Of a DNA stretch of 64,000 nt, positions 45,548-55,546 are shown in pieces. The DNA is from Endocalyx cinctus (lineage: Eukaryota; Ascomycota; Sordariomycetes; Amphisphaeriales; Apiosporaceae), in contig BCKC01000008.1 in NCBI GenBank assembly GCA_001600455.1, positions 1,213,345 through 1,277,344 of the forward strand. Reading direction: 5' to 3'. The notes beneath the pieces are model-generated. The model had not been told where the DNA came from. It saw nothing but the letters and a program-made list of their open reading frames with translations, and made no database searches. Every line of letters begins with the position of its first letter. Position 1 is the stretch's first letter. The position numbers were made by a program, and so were the translations under genes.

Positions 45548-48500
45548 CTAATAACCTCTCTTAGAGGAGTGTTGCTGTGGTGGTTGTTGTTGTGGCTGCT
45601 GCGGCTGCGGTTGTTGTTGTTGCGGCTGCTGTTGCGGCTGCGGTTGTTTGGTAGTTCCTCCTTTTAGTAAATCGTTGAACGATGCAGCTACTTGTTTCTT
45701 CAATTCTTTGTACGAAACGACAAAACTGGACTGATTGTCTCTGCTAGTCAAATAAATCCTCTCTTCTGACCCCGCATCGAGTTTATTAAGGCAACTGATG
45801 ACGTGTCCAAGGTCAACGGCTGGATTGCCCTGCGCATCCACTTGATGAAATACATAATCTCGGAACAGCTTCAGCGTGTAGCGTTCGGCGGTTTCAGCCC
45901 AGTTCGGATCACCATCGTATTCGGGGCGTTCGTTGATCATCCCCAGTTTCGTCATTAGCCTGACCAATCTGCCATTTTCTAGTTCCCTGCCTAAGTGATT
46001 GACTAGTTCATCGTTCGCGTTAAACGATGCTGCTAGTAAATCATCGACATGTTGAGCGAGATCATAGGTCAGCTGGTCAGCCGTCTTGTTGGGCAGATTT
46101 TGCGGCGGTGTTAATAGCCATAAAACCCTCTCTTTGAGTTCTTGCGAATATGTTCGGCTCATCTGCTCCAACTGCATCCTGGGATCACTAGTACTTCTGG
46201 GATACGTATTGGTTGCGATGCCTAAGATGAGTTTTCCCAAGCTGTAGAAGTCCTCCTGTTGCAGGTCCTCAATCCGTCGATGCGCTTCGAATTGCAAAAC
46301 ATCGAGAATTGAGCAGCCACTAATTCTTAGACGGCTCTTGTCAGTCAAGATAATTTTGCTGACATCGATGCACCTGGCCGCGAGTTTCGCTCCGTGAATG
46401 GCCCTAAGGGCGCTAGATAGCTGGACAAGATAACTCCACAATACTTTTTCAGGTACCGGCGTAATGCGAGTAAACCTGTTAGTGGTAGGGGCAAAGTGCT
46501 GCTCGGCGAGAGTTTTGGATAGGGGATGGTAATTGTGAACAAATACCAAAGAGCTGTCGCCAAATTCTCTAGAGGTGAAGGCTTCTACCGTGGTGACAAT
46601 ATTTGGATGTATGACTTTCTGCCACAAATTCACAGCTTTAATGGCTTCTTCATTTGTGAGGCGGAATCCTGGTACTTATTAGCGTTGATCGGATCATGTG
46701 ACGAGTGGATGGATACCAACCTTCGATTCTTCTCAAGCAAAGGATGTTGCCATTCTTCTTTGAAGTGCCTTTAAATAGCCAAGTCGCAAAACCAAAGATG
46801 TTCGATGTAACCCTGATTTTCGTGTCTAAGGGGACGAGGGAGTGATATTGCTGAAGGGCATGCATTGCGCTCCCTGGCTGAGACATGACTTGTCTGGAAG
46901 CTTCCGACTTCTTCTGGAGGTCTTCTCGAATGCTCTCGGGTAGAAAAAGCTCATACACTTGCCGCTGATATGGCTGTAGGTTTTCTCTTGTAGAGGCGAT
47001 AGGATAATATTGGTGGTATTGAAGCTAGATATACTCAATCAGCTCGGCACAACACAACACATGACGTAAAGGAACTATGTATTAGTACTCACAGGTTGAG
47101 TTTGCGTTGAATATGCATTTTGGGGTGAGTAGTAAGCGGCCCCGGCGTTTGCTAAGGGATTATGTTCTTCTGCATATGGGTTAAACTGTGTGGATTGAAG
47201 GGCCTGGTTGACGCCGGACATAGTAAATGGGTCAAAGCCCATGGGACCAGCATCCGTCGAGCCATTAGCCGACACCTTATTTCATTAGCATCTCTGGAGA
47301 ACAAGGGAATCAATATGGACTCACTGTAGCATTTAGATCATAATTACTCTGGGGCGTGAAATCGGGAAATTGCGAGGATTTGAAGATATTGACCCCGGCA
47401 TCTTGGGAGACAATAGGATTTGTAGCTACTCTTAATTGTTAGAAACGTAACAGCGAATCTGATATTTATGCTCAACTCACAGCTAGCAGCTCCTCTAGGA
47501 GTAAAGGGGGTAGCATTTGTTGAGAAATTGGATTTCTTCCCCCCAAGCTGCGCGGGGGTGAATGATGGTGAATCCACGTTCAATGTTTTCTTGGAAGTAC
47601 TGTAGAAATGCTTGTTAGTAAGTCGGTCCGGTTTTGCATCTTGGTAAGGAATACGCATGGCTTCGTTGCTGTCTTGGGCTCGTGGAGGGGGGGCAGAGTA
47701 AGCTGGATATGATGTGGTGCTGCTAGAGCTTCCATTGGGAAAAGACGCCGCTCTTTGGTGAGAAACCGCGCCATTCTGGTATGGCCCACTACTGCCGGAG
47801 TCGACTGGTGTTTGGGTACGACGGCTCGGAGGCGGCGCAGGCGGCCATTTTTGTGAATATTCACCGGAGGACGATGCTCGTTGATGATTTTCCTGAGAGT
47901 ATGAAACCGGCCATTTCGCGGCTTGATATCCATTACTAGCCAGAATAGAAGTGCCAGTGGAGGACTGCGCAGGCGAAATGACGATTAGGGGTTGATGAGG
48001 CCGTATTTGGTCATAATCTGTAGCCCCGCCGGGATGTGGCGGAGATCCGCCGAGATCGCGAGCCCGTCGGGTCAAATGAGAAGAAGAAGAAGAAGAAGCA
48101 GGAGAAGAAATGGATCCTATTGTCAATTTTGGATCAGAGGGCGAAGGTGATACCCGAGGCGTGTCCACCTTTTGAGACGGCTTGTAGATCCCTGTATTTA
48201 CGATATCCTCCACTGGATTGGAAGGCGCATGAATTACCGTCCTTTCAATATCATCTGTTGGATCCGAAGGCTCGTGAATCACCGTCCTTTCAATACCCTC
48301 TGCTAGATTTGAAGACTCAGGAGTCCCAATCGCATAAAGAACTGTCTTTGGGGCATCTTCTACTAAAACTGAAGCCACAGGTGTGTCTAGGTCCGAGGGA
48401 GGATGCTGCAAATCATCTTGGCGTCTACTTTCATGAATAGTTTCGTCTTGAGTTGACTTGGCAGAGGATTCAGAACTAGAGTGTTGTGGGATATCCTCAT

Positions 48501-49677
48501 CTGCGCCCTTGCCCGCTTCCACTACCTCTGCCAGTTTAATTTGTAGGGTTGCGCTAAAAAGGGTTTTTGACGCACCAGCCCATGGTGACGAGATGCTTCC
48601 AGAGGGCGAAAGCGTCGGGGTGTTTGATTCATCGGTATCACGGGGGGAAACTTCGATGGGATAGACCTGCGAAACGGGATCCCTTCTTAACCGACGAGCT
48701 CTTCTGGAGATTGATATATTTGCTGCCGTAGCTAGAGTCGGGAAATGATCCTCCGTAAGTCTAAGCGACACAAGGGCTTCGCTAGTAGACTGGTCCTCGT
48801 TGACTTCATGTTGATCCACACTGATGTCAAGTTCTTCTTCATTGGCCTCATCATGAGCTACAGTACTTTGACTGCTCTCTTCTTCTCCTTCCTGAGTTAC
48901 CGGATCATGGCTCTCGTCTTTTACCCCTTCACAGATTGCGATTTTATGGCTCTTATCTTCTTCTCCACCTTCATGGACTACTTTGGTTGCTGTATCATGA
49001 TCTTGGTCTTTTTCGCCCTCAACTATACCGGAGAGAAGGTCTCCTTGCTCATGACTATCGGACATATTGATTGCGGCTTGAGTATGTCCTCGAATCTAAA
49101 GGGAGGTATCGTAAAGTTTTTGTTTGCGGCCCAACACCCTTTCGGTTGAACTTTGTCTCCCTAGACAATTGCGTTGATGAATAGAGCATTGTCGGCAATC
49201 CGCATCGCATCGAAAATTCGGTTTAGGCGTTGTCGAGTGCATTCTCGGAGAGTTCCAGGAAGAAAGGAGGGATATGACGCAGGAACATGCAGCATCGTAC
49301 TAACCAGGAGTAAAGGAAGAAGGATGATAGGAAGGAAAGATGTAGTAACTTACTTGTCCATTGAATTAGAGGTATTCCTATTCTGGTCATGGTTGAAAGT
49401 GCAACCGTGATCTTCATATCGGCAGTGGCCATAGATCAGTATATTCCGACAAAGCGTGTCCTTGTTATCTAAGAGTGTGCAAGGATATCATGTTAGACAG
49501 GAAGTTCTAAGGTTATATATATATAGATATACAATGCAAGTGACGTGGAGGTTATGACGCGTTATCTAAACTCAAGGCCAGAAGCAAGATAGTATTTAAC
49601 AACTTACCACGAGTTTTTGGTCTTGGAGAAGCCATTTGTCTTCCCCTATCGGCAGTGCCGAGTCGCGTGCTCGCCAT
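45548..49677 (-). CDS. PAN3: PAN2-PAN3 deadenylase regulatory subunit Pan3
   Basis: Seven exons in the short model: 49608-49677, 49354-49468, 47481-47599, 47325-47425, 47093-47275, 46721-47024 and 45548-46668. The product has 670 residues, normal for the family. Exon 2 holds the CCCH zinc finger (C-x8-C-x6-C-x3-H in LCRNILIYGHC, then CTFNH). Exon 3 begins with the PAM2 motif that binds poly(A)-binding protein (TLNVDSPSFTPAQ). The pseudokinase domain follows (NIFGFATWLFKG, HPNIVTTVEAFTSREFGDSS), then a coiled coil and the C-terminal knob (LMTKLGMINERPEYDGDPNW). A Gln/Pro-rich tail is added at the end. Pan3 recruits Pan2 to poly(A) tails for the first phase of deadenylation in the cytoplasm. 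Intron 2 is 1754 bp and contains a long frame in phase with exon 3 (separate entry). All phases of the short model close. Confidence 0.95.
47600..49065 (-). CDS. long in-frame ORF inside PAN3 intron 2
   Basis: From ATG 49065 the frame is open for 488 codons to 47600. It then runs on without a stop through the intron's 3' splice site into PAN3 exon 3, in the correct frame. The N-terminal 110 residues are very acidic (Glu/Asp/His repeats such as VVHEGGEEDKSH). Three 15-residue repeats (EGIERTVIHEPSDPT type) lie near the middle. The rest is Ser/Pro-rich and presumably disordered (SISSPASSSSSSHL, WPPAPPPSRRTQTP). No globular domain is recognised. It could be an alternative N-terminus of Pan3 from an internal promoter, a retained cassette of a long Pan3 isoform, or a nested gene. 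Codon use and length make chance unlikely. A CTAAC branch site before the CTACAG acceptor shows the splice site is also real. Confidence 0.6.
49161..49299 (-). other. possible alternative PAN3 exon
   Basis: Within intron 2 an acceptor (CTCCTGGTTAG) at 49300 is followed by a frame in phase with the zinc-finger exon. It reads protein-like (RECTRQRLNRIFDAMRIAD and ALFINAIV) before a TAG at 49161. Used alone it would truncate Pan3 after the zinc finger. Alternatively a 71-bp intron (49096-49166, weak GTCTAG donor, CTTTAG acceptor) would link it in phase to the long frame that follows. Confidence 0.35.
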
Positions 49678-51280
49678 CAGAGTGGATTGGAATTATTCAA
49701 TTGAAATTTCGTCAGATAAATGAACACAGTGATAAACTAGGCGCGGGCAGTAATTGTCGCCGCCCGTAGCAAAAAAACAAGCCTTTCGGGAAGACTCTTG
49801 TTAACCTTTGAGAAAATTTAAATGTCATTGACAACGAGAATAGAATAAAAGTATTATATATATATATATCTGCGCATTCGATTGTCCTTTCTACATATCG
49901 AAAGTCGGATGTGGGATATGATTATGGCCTCCGATTACGAACTATTAAGCAACATCTACAGCGCGTGATGATAACAAAAAAAGACGATGGTAAATGGAGG
50001 GGTACGCGATGGATACCAGATTTGAGAGAGCCGGGGGGTAACAATATTAACATTTATGAAAGAAAGAAGTTAGAAGATAAACATACTGAACTCCTCAAAG
50101 CGCTTCCATTTTACGAGGGGGAAAAAGGCGAAATTCCGCCCATAAGAAGAAAGAGAAATAAAAAAAAAATAGATATATAGATATATAAGTGAAAAGGTTT
50201 AGATTTGAGGTTTGGTGAGAATTAATGATATTCTAATACAAGAGATTAGCAGATTGGGTAATGTAATGATTTTGTACTGGTGACCCAAAAGCTGAGTTTA
50301 ACCAAGTAGGCAGGCCAAGTTTTAATGCAAGTCTTAGCAACAATGGAATAGCTGTAGACCCTAAGTTAAGTACTTAAACAGGTAACTTACTGCGCAGTAT
50401 ATACCTACCTAAGTTCTGCTAAGGTACTTACCACAGTAAACAAGGTAACAAAGATGGCTTGTTTCATTATTCTGATTGGCTATAATTGTCAATACTAAAT
50501 AGAAACCTTGGCTGCTCAGCCTCATTACCTCGTAAAAAAGGCTTTTATGCATAATATTATATCATGTATAAAAGTACTTATGCAATACCTTTTTAGATTA
50601 GAAGAACATAAATACTTGAATCCATGGAGAAGTACGGAGTACGTATATGAATGCATACCTACCCTGCCAGCCTGCTACCTAGCACTAGGTAGGTATATAG
50701 TATAATGTAGGTATGCCTATATATGCATCGTACAAGGATATCTGTATATACAGATTATGTAAATATCAATAATACTAGTGTAGAATATGGTAGGTTCTAA
50801 AATTAAACCTTGACTGGAGTAAGCACCTTCGTCATAGTTGGCTGGTTGGTACTAACTTTAGATAAGCCTTAGGAAGATGTGTACACGCTACCTAAGCACA
50901 AGAATATCCATTCCATCAACATTCGCTCAAGTAAAAGAGTCTTCACGCCACATCTGCAAAAGTAACTTCGCCCATTACCAGGAAGTCTTGTGGAAGCTTC
51001 CTCAAGTTAATCTAGAGCATGATACTATAAACCATTTCATACTCCAATCATGTCATAGCTTTTAGCTATATAAACATTTGCCTATGTACTATTTTTCCTA
51101 ACTTTCAGATCAACCCACAAGTAGATCAATCCGAATCCACGGTAACCGTCTTATACCGAACCGCGAATACGAATAAGCATCTAAACACGAATCCTCAGAA
51201 CCTACCAGTCTATGGATGAATAATATCTTAATTTATTCGAAGCAACATACAGTTGTCATAAAATTTAAACCTAGGTGAAA
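49678..51280. other. divergent intergenic region PAN3/UBX2-like
   Basis: 1.6 kb of AT-rich DNA holding a TA repeat near 49853-49869 and several CCTAGGTA-like motifs around 50400-50700. An 89-codon frame lies at 49911-50180 (separate entry). It probably contains both promoters. Confidence 0.5.
49911..50180 (+). CDS. weak small hypothetical frame
   Basis: An 89-codon frame starting MGYDYGLRLRTIKQHLQRV, with a second block (RKKLEDKHTELLKALPFYEG) and a Lys-rich end. It is charged and helix-compatible. No family is recognised, and it lies just downstream of a TA repeat and on the opposite strand from PAN3. It may be chance or a lineage-specific small protein. Confidence 0.25.
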   Translation: MGYDYGLRLRTIKQHLQRVMITKKDDGKWRGTRWIPDLREPGGNNINIYERKKLEDKHTELLKALPFYEGEKGEIPPIRRKRNKKKIDI

Positions 51281-52849
51281 ATGGCTAGCGACACCGGCGT
51301 CGATATCAGTCAGCTCACACCAGAGCAACAAGCTGCCTTAGAGCAGTACACTCAAGTCACAGCGCAGGACATTAAAGATGCAATACCTTTTCTCGCCCGT
51401 TCTCAATGGAACGTACAGATTGCGATTGCCAAATTCTTCGATGGCGAAGGTCCCGACCCCGTTGCCGAAGCCTTAGCAGCTCAGGAGCATATTCCACAGC
51501 AAGCGTCCAGACACGAGAATTTGCAGGAGAGCTTGTTGGCATCGTCGGCCTCGGTTGGACGTAGATCTCCTCGAGTCCGACCTGATCCGGCGCCCCGAAT
51601 CGTGCCACCGCGTGCTACCACGCATCAGCCTTCCCCTTTCTTTGCTATCATCTTTGCGCCCTTCAACTACGGATACAAGGCAATCACCGCTCTTTTTAGG
51701 ACATTCATATACATCTTCGCTTTTATTCCGGCGTCCATAAGACCCCGGTATATTACTACGACTATAACGAGTGGTTTTAAAGGTACCATGGGAAGACGTA
51801 TGTTGATGCCCCGGGATACGGCTTCTAGGTTCAAGAGGGAGTTTGAAGAAGAGTACGGAAACAACAGTCTGCCATTCTACGAAGGCGGCTTTGCCCAAGC
51901 GTTGGATTTGGCCAAGAAAGAACTTAAGTTCCTTCTGATTGTTTTGATATCACCCGAACATGACGATACTGAATCATTTACACGAGAGACGTTGCTATCA
52001 CCAGAAGTCGTTGAGTTAATTAACAACCCGGAAAACAACATAATTCTCTGGGGCGGTAATGTGTTGGATTCTGAGGCCTACCAGGTTGCGTCTGAATACA
52101 ACTGCACAAAGTTTCCCTTTTCGTGCCTAGTATGTCTTACCCCGAAAGAGGGAAGCACGCGAATGAGCATTGTCAAGCGACTGGCCGGTCCTCTATCATC
52201 CGCGACGTATGTCGCAGAGATACAGACGGCCATCAACAAGTATGCTCCGGATCTCGCCGGGGTGCGGGCCGAGCGTACAGCGCAAGACGTCGCGAGAAAT
52301 CTTCGCACCGAACAAGACTCGGCGTACGAGCGCTCTTTAGCTAAGGACCGAGAGCGCGCTCGCCAGCGAAGAGAAGCGGAGGCGGCAGCGGCAGCCGCGG
52401 AGAAGAAGGCCCTCGAGGAGGCCGAAGCCGCCAGGCTGCACGAGGAGAAGAAGCAGCAGTGGAGAAAGTGGCGCGCCACCACCATATCCCCCGAGCCCGA
52501 AGGCGGCGCCAAGGCGGACGTCGTGCGCCTCGCGGTGAAGATGCCCGAGTCCGCCGGCGGCGCCCGCATAGTGCGCAAGTTCGCGAGCGAGACCACGGTG
52601 GAGGAGCTGTACGCCTTCGTAGAGTGCTACGATCTGCTCAGCGACGGAGGTGAGCTGGACGAGAAGACGCCGGAGAAACCGGAGGCCTACGAGCACGAGT
52701 ACAAGTTTCGGATCGCTTCTCTCATGCCTAGGGCCGTCTACGAGCCTGAAGAGGACTCCGTTTTGGGTACCGTCATAGGTAAATCGGGTAATCTGATCGT
52801 GGAAGATATTGCTCCCGAATCCGACGACGAGGATGATGGTGATGAATAG
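51281..52849 (+). CDS. UBX-domain ER membrane protein (Ubx2/Ucp10/FAF2 type)
   Basis: Intronless, 522 residues from the ATG at 51281. An N-terminal UBA-like domain spans residues about 10-50 (LTPEQQAALEQYTQVTAQDI, QWNVQIAIAKFFDG). A membrane hairpin follows at about residues 113-145 (FFAIIFAPFNYGYKAITALF, FIYIFAFIPASI). Next come a thioredoxin-like UAS domain (LKFLLIVLISPEHDDTESF, FPFSCLVCLTP), a long Arg/Glu/Ala coiled coil (about 340-400) and a C-terminal UBX domain (RIVRKFASETTVEELYAFVE, ending LMPRAVYEPEED). This order matches yeast Ubx2, S. pombe Ucp10 and human FAF2. These recruit Cdc48/p97 to the ER membrane for ERAD and to lipid droplets. The UBX loop reads MPR where the family usually has FPR. 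The C-terminus is acidic. Confidence 0.92.
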   Translation: MASDTGVDISQLTPEQQAALEQYTQVTAQDIKDAIPFLARSQWNVQIAIAKFFDGEGPDPVAEALAAQEHIPQQASRHENLQESLLASSASVGRRSPRVRPDPAPRIVPPRATTHQPSPFFAIIFAPFNYGYKAITALFRTFIYIFAFIPASIRPRYITTTITSGFKGTMGRRMLMPRDTASRFKREFEEEYGNNSLPFYEGGFAQALDLAKKELKFLLIVLISPEHDDTESFTRETLLSPEVVELINNPENNIILWGGNVLDSEAYQVASEYNCTKFPFSCLVCLTPKEGSTRMSIVKRLAGPLSSATYVAEIQTAINKYAPDLAGVRAERTAQDVARNLRTEQDSAYERSLAKDRERARQRREAEAAAAAAEKKALEEAEAARLHEEKKQQWRKWRATTISPEPEGGAKADVVRLAVKMPESAGGARIVRKFASETTVEELYAFVECYDLLSDGGELDEKTPEKPEAYEHEYKFRIASLMPRAVYEPEEDSVLGTVIGKSGNLIVEDIAPESDDEDDGDE

Positions 52850-53427
52850 GTAGAATAGATAAAGTTTTCTTTTTTTTTCTCTCTATATAATTCAAGATAT
52901 CATAAATTAGGAAAGGAAAATTTTTGTTTTTAATAACTTCTCTGTATATAGCTAGCCGTCTGTGGTGATGCTGGAAGCGTGGCTGTATGATGCTGGTTTA
53001 TTCTTTTGTAGGTTATAACCTTGGGTTGGGTTGGAACTTGATAAGGATCCGGTGATTTGGTCACCTGAATTAGACAATATAGAGGCATCCATCCATCCAT
53101 TTCATCACGCTCACAAGCACTAAATGTATAAAAGGAAACAACGTGGCTCAAAAGAGAAAAGGAAAATCAAGACACTATAGTTCTATTATCCTGCTATCTT
53201 ATTATCTGATGATATGTGAATTTTGCCCTAGAGGCCTACAGGCAAGACTTGATACTACTTTTTGTAACATAGGTATTATATATAAGTTCTCCTATATATA
53301 GCACTAATATTGACGATTATAAATGTAATGACCGGCTATATGCTTTTCTTTTCCATTTTTTTTTTTCGTTCCCTTTTTAATATATATATCACGACGCCTT
53401 ACTTCACTTCACGAATAGCTTAGGCTT
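52850..53427. other. intergenic, nothing recognised
   Basis: AT-rich DNA with T runs, probably including the 3' untranslated region of the UBX-domain gene. Confidence 0.5.
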
Positions 53428-53657
53428 TTACTGATTGAGAAACCGCTCGGCAATTCCTCTAAGATCACGCGTAGTAGCGAACAACTCTGGTAAGAAAGAC
53501 GCTGCATTAGATATATGAGCTTCATTTTCCGGTATACGAAGAAAATACATTTAAAATAATAGAAATCCTTTACCTGTGCCTGTGCCCTCTTATAATACAT
53601 GCCTCTTTTGAGAACCCCCATGGCTTCCCTCCCTTGTCTGCTGCGGTTTTCTGATGA
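53428..53657 (-). CDS. possible small unrecognised gene
   Basis: The gap between the UBX-domain gene and PRP21 holds two protein-like minus-strand segments. The downstream one, 53428-53550, is a 40-residue frame (MYFLRIPENEAHISN, then FLPELFATTRDLRGIAERFL) with a conserved, helical look. About 30 bp upstream another frame reads NRSRQGREAMGVLKRGMYY and KRAQAQ, ending at a possible GTAAAG donor (near 53577). It begins after a possible ATCAG acceptor. The two parts are in different frames and I could not join them with a consistent intron, so the gene model is incomplete. A small conserved protein with unusual splicing or an indel is possible. Confidence 0.35.
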
Positions 53658-53809
53658 CGAAGATAATAACTAAGATGGTAACGACGTGTATGAAACGTCT
53701 GTTTTCCCATCTCGGTTTCTATCAGCAGAGAATTTGTTCGTTGAAGCTCTGGTTCGTATGAGCAACCCGCCGTCCATTCGACCCAACTAACTCAAGGATA
53801 AAGATTTAA

Positions 53810-55546
53810 TCATTGAGTTTGTTGCTGGTTTTCCCTTGCAAACTTCTGGTGTATACGAGCGATCTGCTCGTCCACGTTGACGCTTTGCATGGGATTCATC
53901 TGCGGCTGGTTTCTCGCCTCGGGGTTTCCGTCGTAGCTATTCATAGCCACCCGTTTTCTCCGAGCTAGCTCTTCCGTGATAGGCTGCCCCGTAACCTCGT
54001 CAAAGAGATCCCCGCGCTGACTCGCGAAACGCTTCAGGTTACTGGCGACGTCGGAGTGCGCCAAGTTGGTAGTGGCGTAGCGGGATTCGGCCTTTGCTTT
54101 CTGCTCTTTCCATTGGGGATCCAATAGCTCGATTCTCATGTGCTCCTCCAATTCGTTCATGGGAATCTGCTGCTTACAATTTGGACATAATGCCATCTGA
54201 GTACCCTGCCGATTGGCTGCTCGGGCTTGCGCTCGAGGGACGTAATTCTCCTTGATCTTCATAGGACCTGGTCCCACCTTGGCTTCGGCTTGGGCTTGGT
54301 GCATCCGCATATGATTTTCTTCCCTCTCCCTTATCCTCTGCGCCTCCTCGTCCGCTTGAGCGCCGTTAAGCCTAGGTGGCGGTGCCATTTGGTAGGCAGC
54401 TTGGGGCGGCGTCGGTGTAGATTGGTAGGGCTGAGGTACTGGGGCACTTGGTGCCGGATAGGCAGGGTGATGTGGGAGATTGAAGTTTGCGGGGGGCGGA
54501 TGACTGTTATAAGTCGTATCTTCATCTGTCGGCATTGCTTCTTCAATACGCAGATTAGCGCTGATGGATATCTTAGCCTTCTGTTCAAGGGAGGCATATT
54601 GAAGATCAGATAATGAAGTAGGGGGTGGCAGATTTGCTTGGTCATCCGCCTCGGTGAAGACGACGGTTTCAACAACGACAAAGTCGGCCCAGTCAATCTG
54701 AGCATATGTTATCCGTTCTTTCTCCTCTTCCTCCTCTTTCTTTTGCTTCTCGTCCTCTTGGTGCTTGTGCCATTCCGCTCTCTGTTTCGCGCGTGTTAGA
54801 ATGTGAAACTTATCGTCTACATTTCGCTGAAGTTGGGCGATTCGTTCTTGCTGGACGCGATTACCCTCACCGTCGATACCGCCGGCGCGTAAAAGAGTCG
54901 AATACTGATCGATCAGGTGCTGGAAAAAATTGTGAAGACTGTGATTGGGTCTTAAAAAGTCGAATTGGAAATTCCCGGCTTCACGCTGGGACAAGGCGGT
55001 CATGAATTGGCGGCCATTCTTGGCGACAAAGAGGGCAGTCAGTCTCACAACCTCGAGATCCTGGGCACTGATATTTGGCATACGCGCAGAAAATTGAAAG
55101 TCTGGAGGTTTAGGAGGACCAGCAGGCTTCTCCTCTACTTCGGCGACGGGTTCATTGACGCGGCCAGCAGCGACAGCGGTGCCGCGACCTTCTCTAATCT
55201 CGCTCAATCGCCAGAGATAATAAGGGTTATAAGGGTCGGCATTGTTGAGGAAACTAAATTTGGGATTATTTCTCTCTTTTTCTCGGATGCGATCTTCAAA
55301 AGCGATGCCGTTTCGTGCGACAAATCCAGCGGTCTTTTCGAGTATATCTACACGATGAAAAATAAAAAGAATATTAGTTAGAGACGCGTCCCGAAACAAG
55401 AAGAATAAAAGGAAGATGAACGGGATATGTACGCGACGAGAGGAGTTCAACTTACTTCGAAATTCTTTTGGAGGTAGAACAACACCTTGAGGAGGTTTGA
55501 TATCATCTAATACAGCAGCTGCATCACCGTTAGTATTTGCAGCCAT
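53810..55546 (-). CDS. PRP21: splicing factor 3a subunit 1 (Prp21/SF3A1)
   Basis: Two exons, 55456-55546 and 53810-55347, 542 residues. There are two SURP modules. The first is at residues about 32-75 (ILEKTAGFVARNGIAFEDRI, FSFLNNADPYNPYY). The second is at about 125-175 (LEVVRLTALFVAKNGRQFMT, FDFLRPNHSLHNFF). The PRP21 region follows with a charged coiled coil and IDWADFVVVETVVF. A Pro-rich linker leads to a C-terminal zinc-ribbon-like patch (ALCPNCKQQIPMNELEEHMR) and the block DLFDEVTGQPITEE. The protein is part of the SF3a complex of the U2 snRNP and helps recognise the branch site. Human SF3A1 ends with a ubiquitin-like domain; here the protein stops before it. The junction gives EFRNILEKTAG, as expected for the family. 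Divergent from PMT1. Confidence 0.94.
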   Translation of the reverse strand: MAANTNGDAAAVLDDIKPPQGVVLPPKEFRSKLNSSRRVHIPFIFLLFFLFRDASLTNILFIFHRVDILEKTAGFVARNGIAFEDRIREKERNNPKFSFLNNADPYNPYYLWRLSEIREGRGTAVAAGRVNEPVAEVEEKPAGPPKPPDFQFSARMPNISAQDLEVVRLTALFVAKNGRQFMTALSQREAGNFQFDFLRPNHSLHNFFQHLIDQYSTLLRAGGIDGEGNRVQQERIAQLQRNVDDKFHILTRAKQRAEWHKHQEDEKQKKEEEEEKERITYAQIDWADFVVVETVVFTEADDQANLPPPTSLSDLQYASLEQKAKISISANLRIEEAMPTDEDTTYNSHPPPANFNLPHHPAYPAPSAPVPQPYQSTPTPPQAAYQMAPPPRLNGAQADEEAQRIREREENHMRMHQAQAEAKVGPGPMKIKENYVPRAQARAANRQGTQMALCPNCKQQIPMNELEEHMRIELLDPQWKEQKAKAESRYATTNLAHSDVASNLKRFASQRGDLFDEVTGQPITEELARRKRVAMNSYDGNPEARNQPQMNPMQSVNVDEQIARIHQKFARENQQQTQ

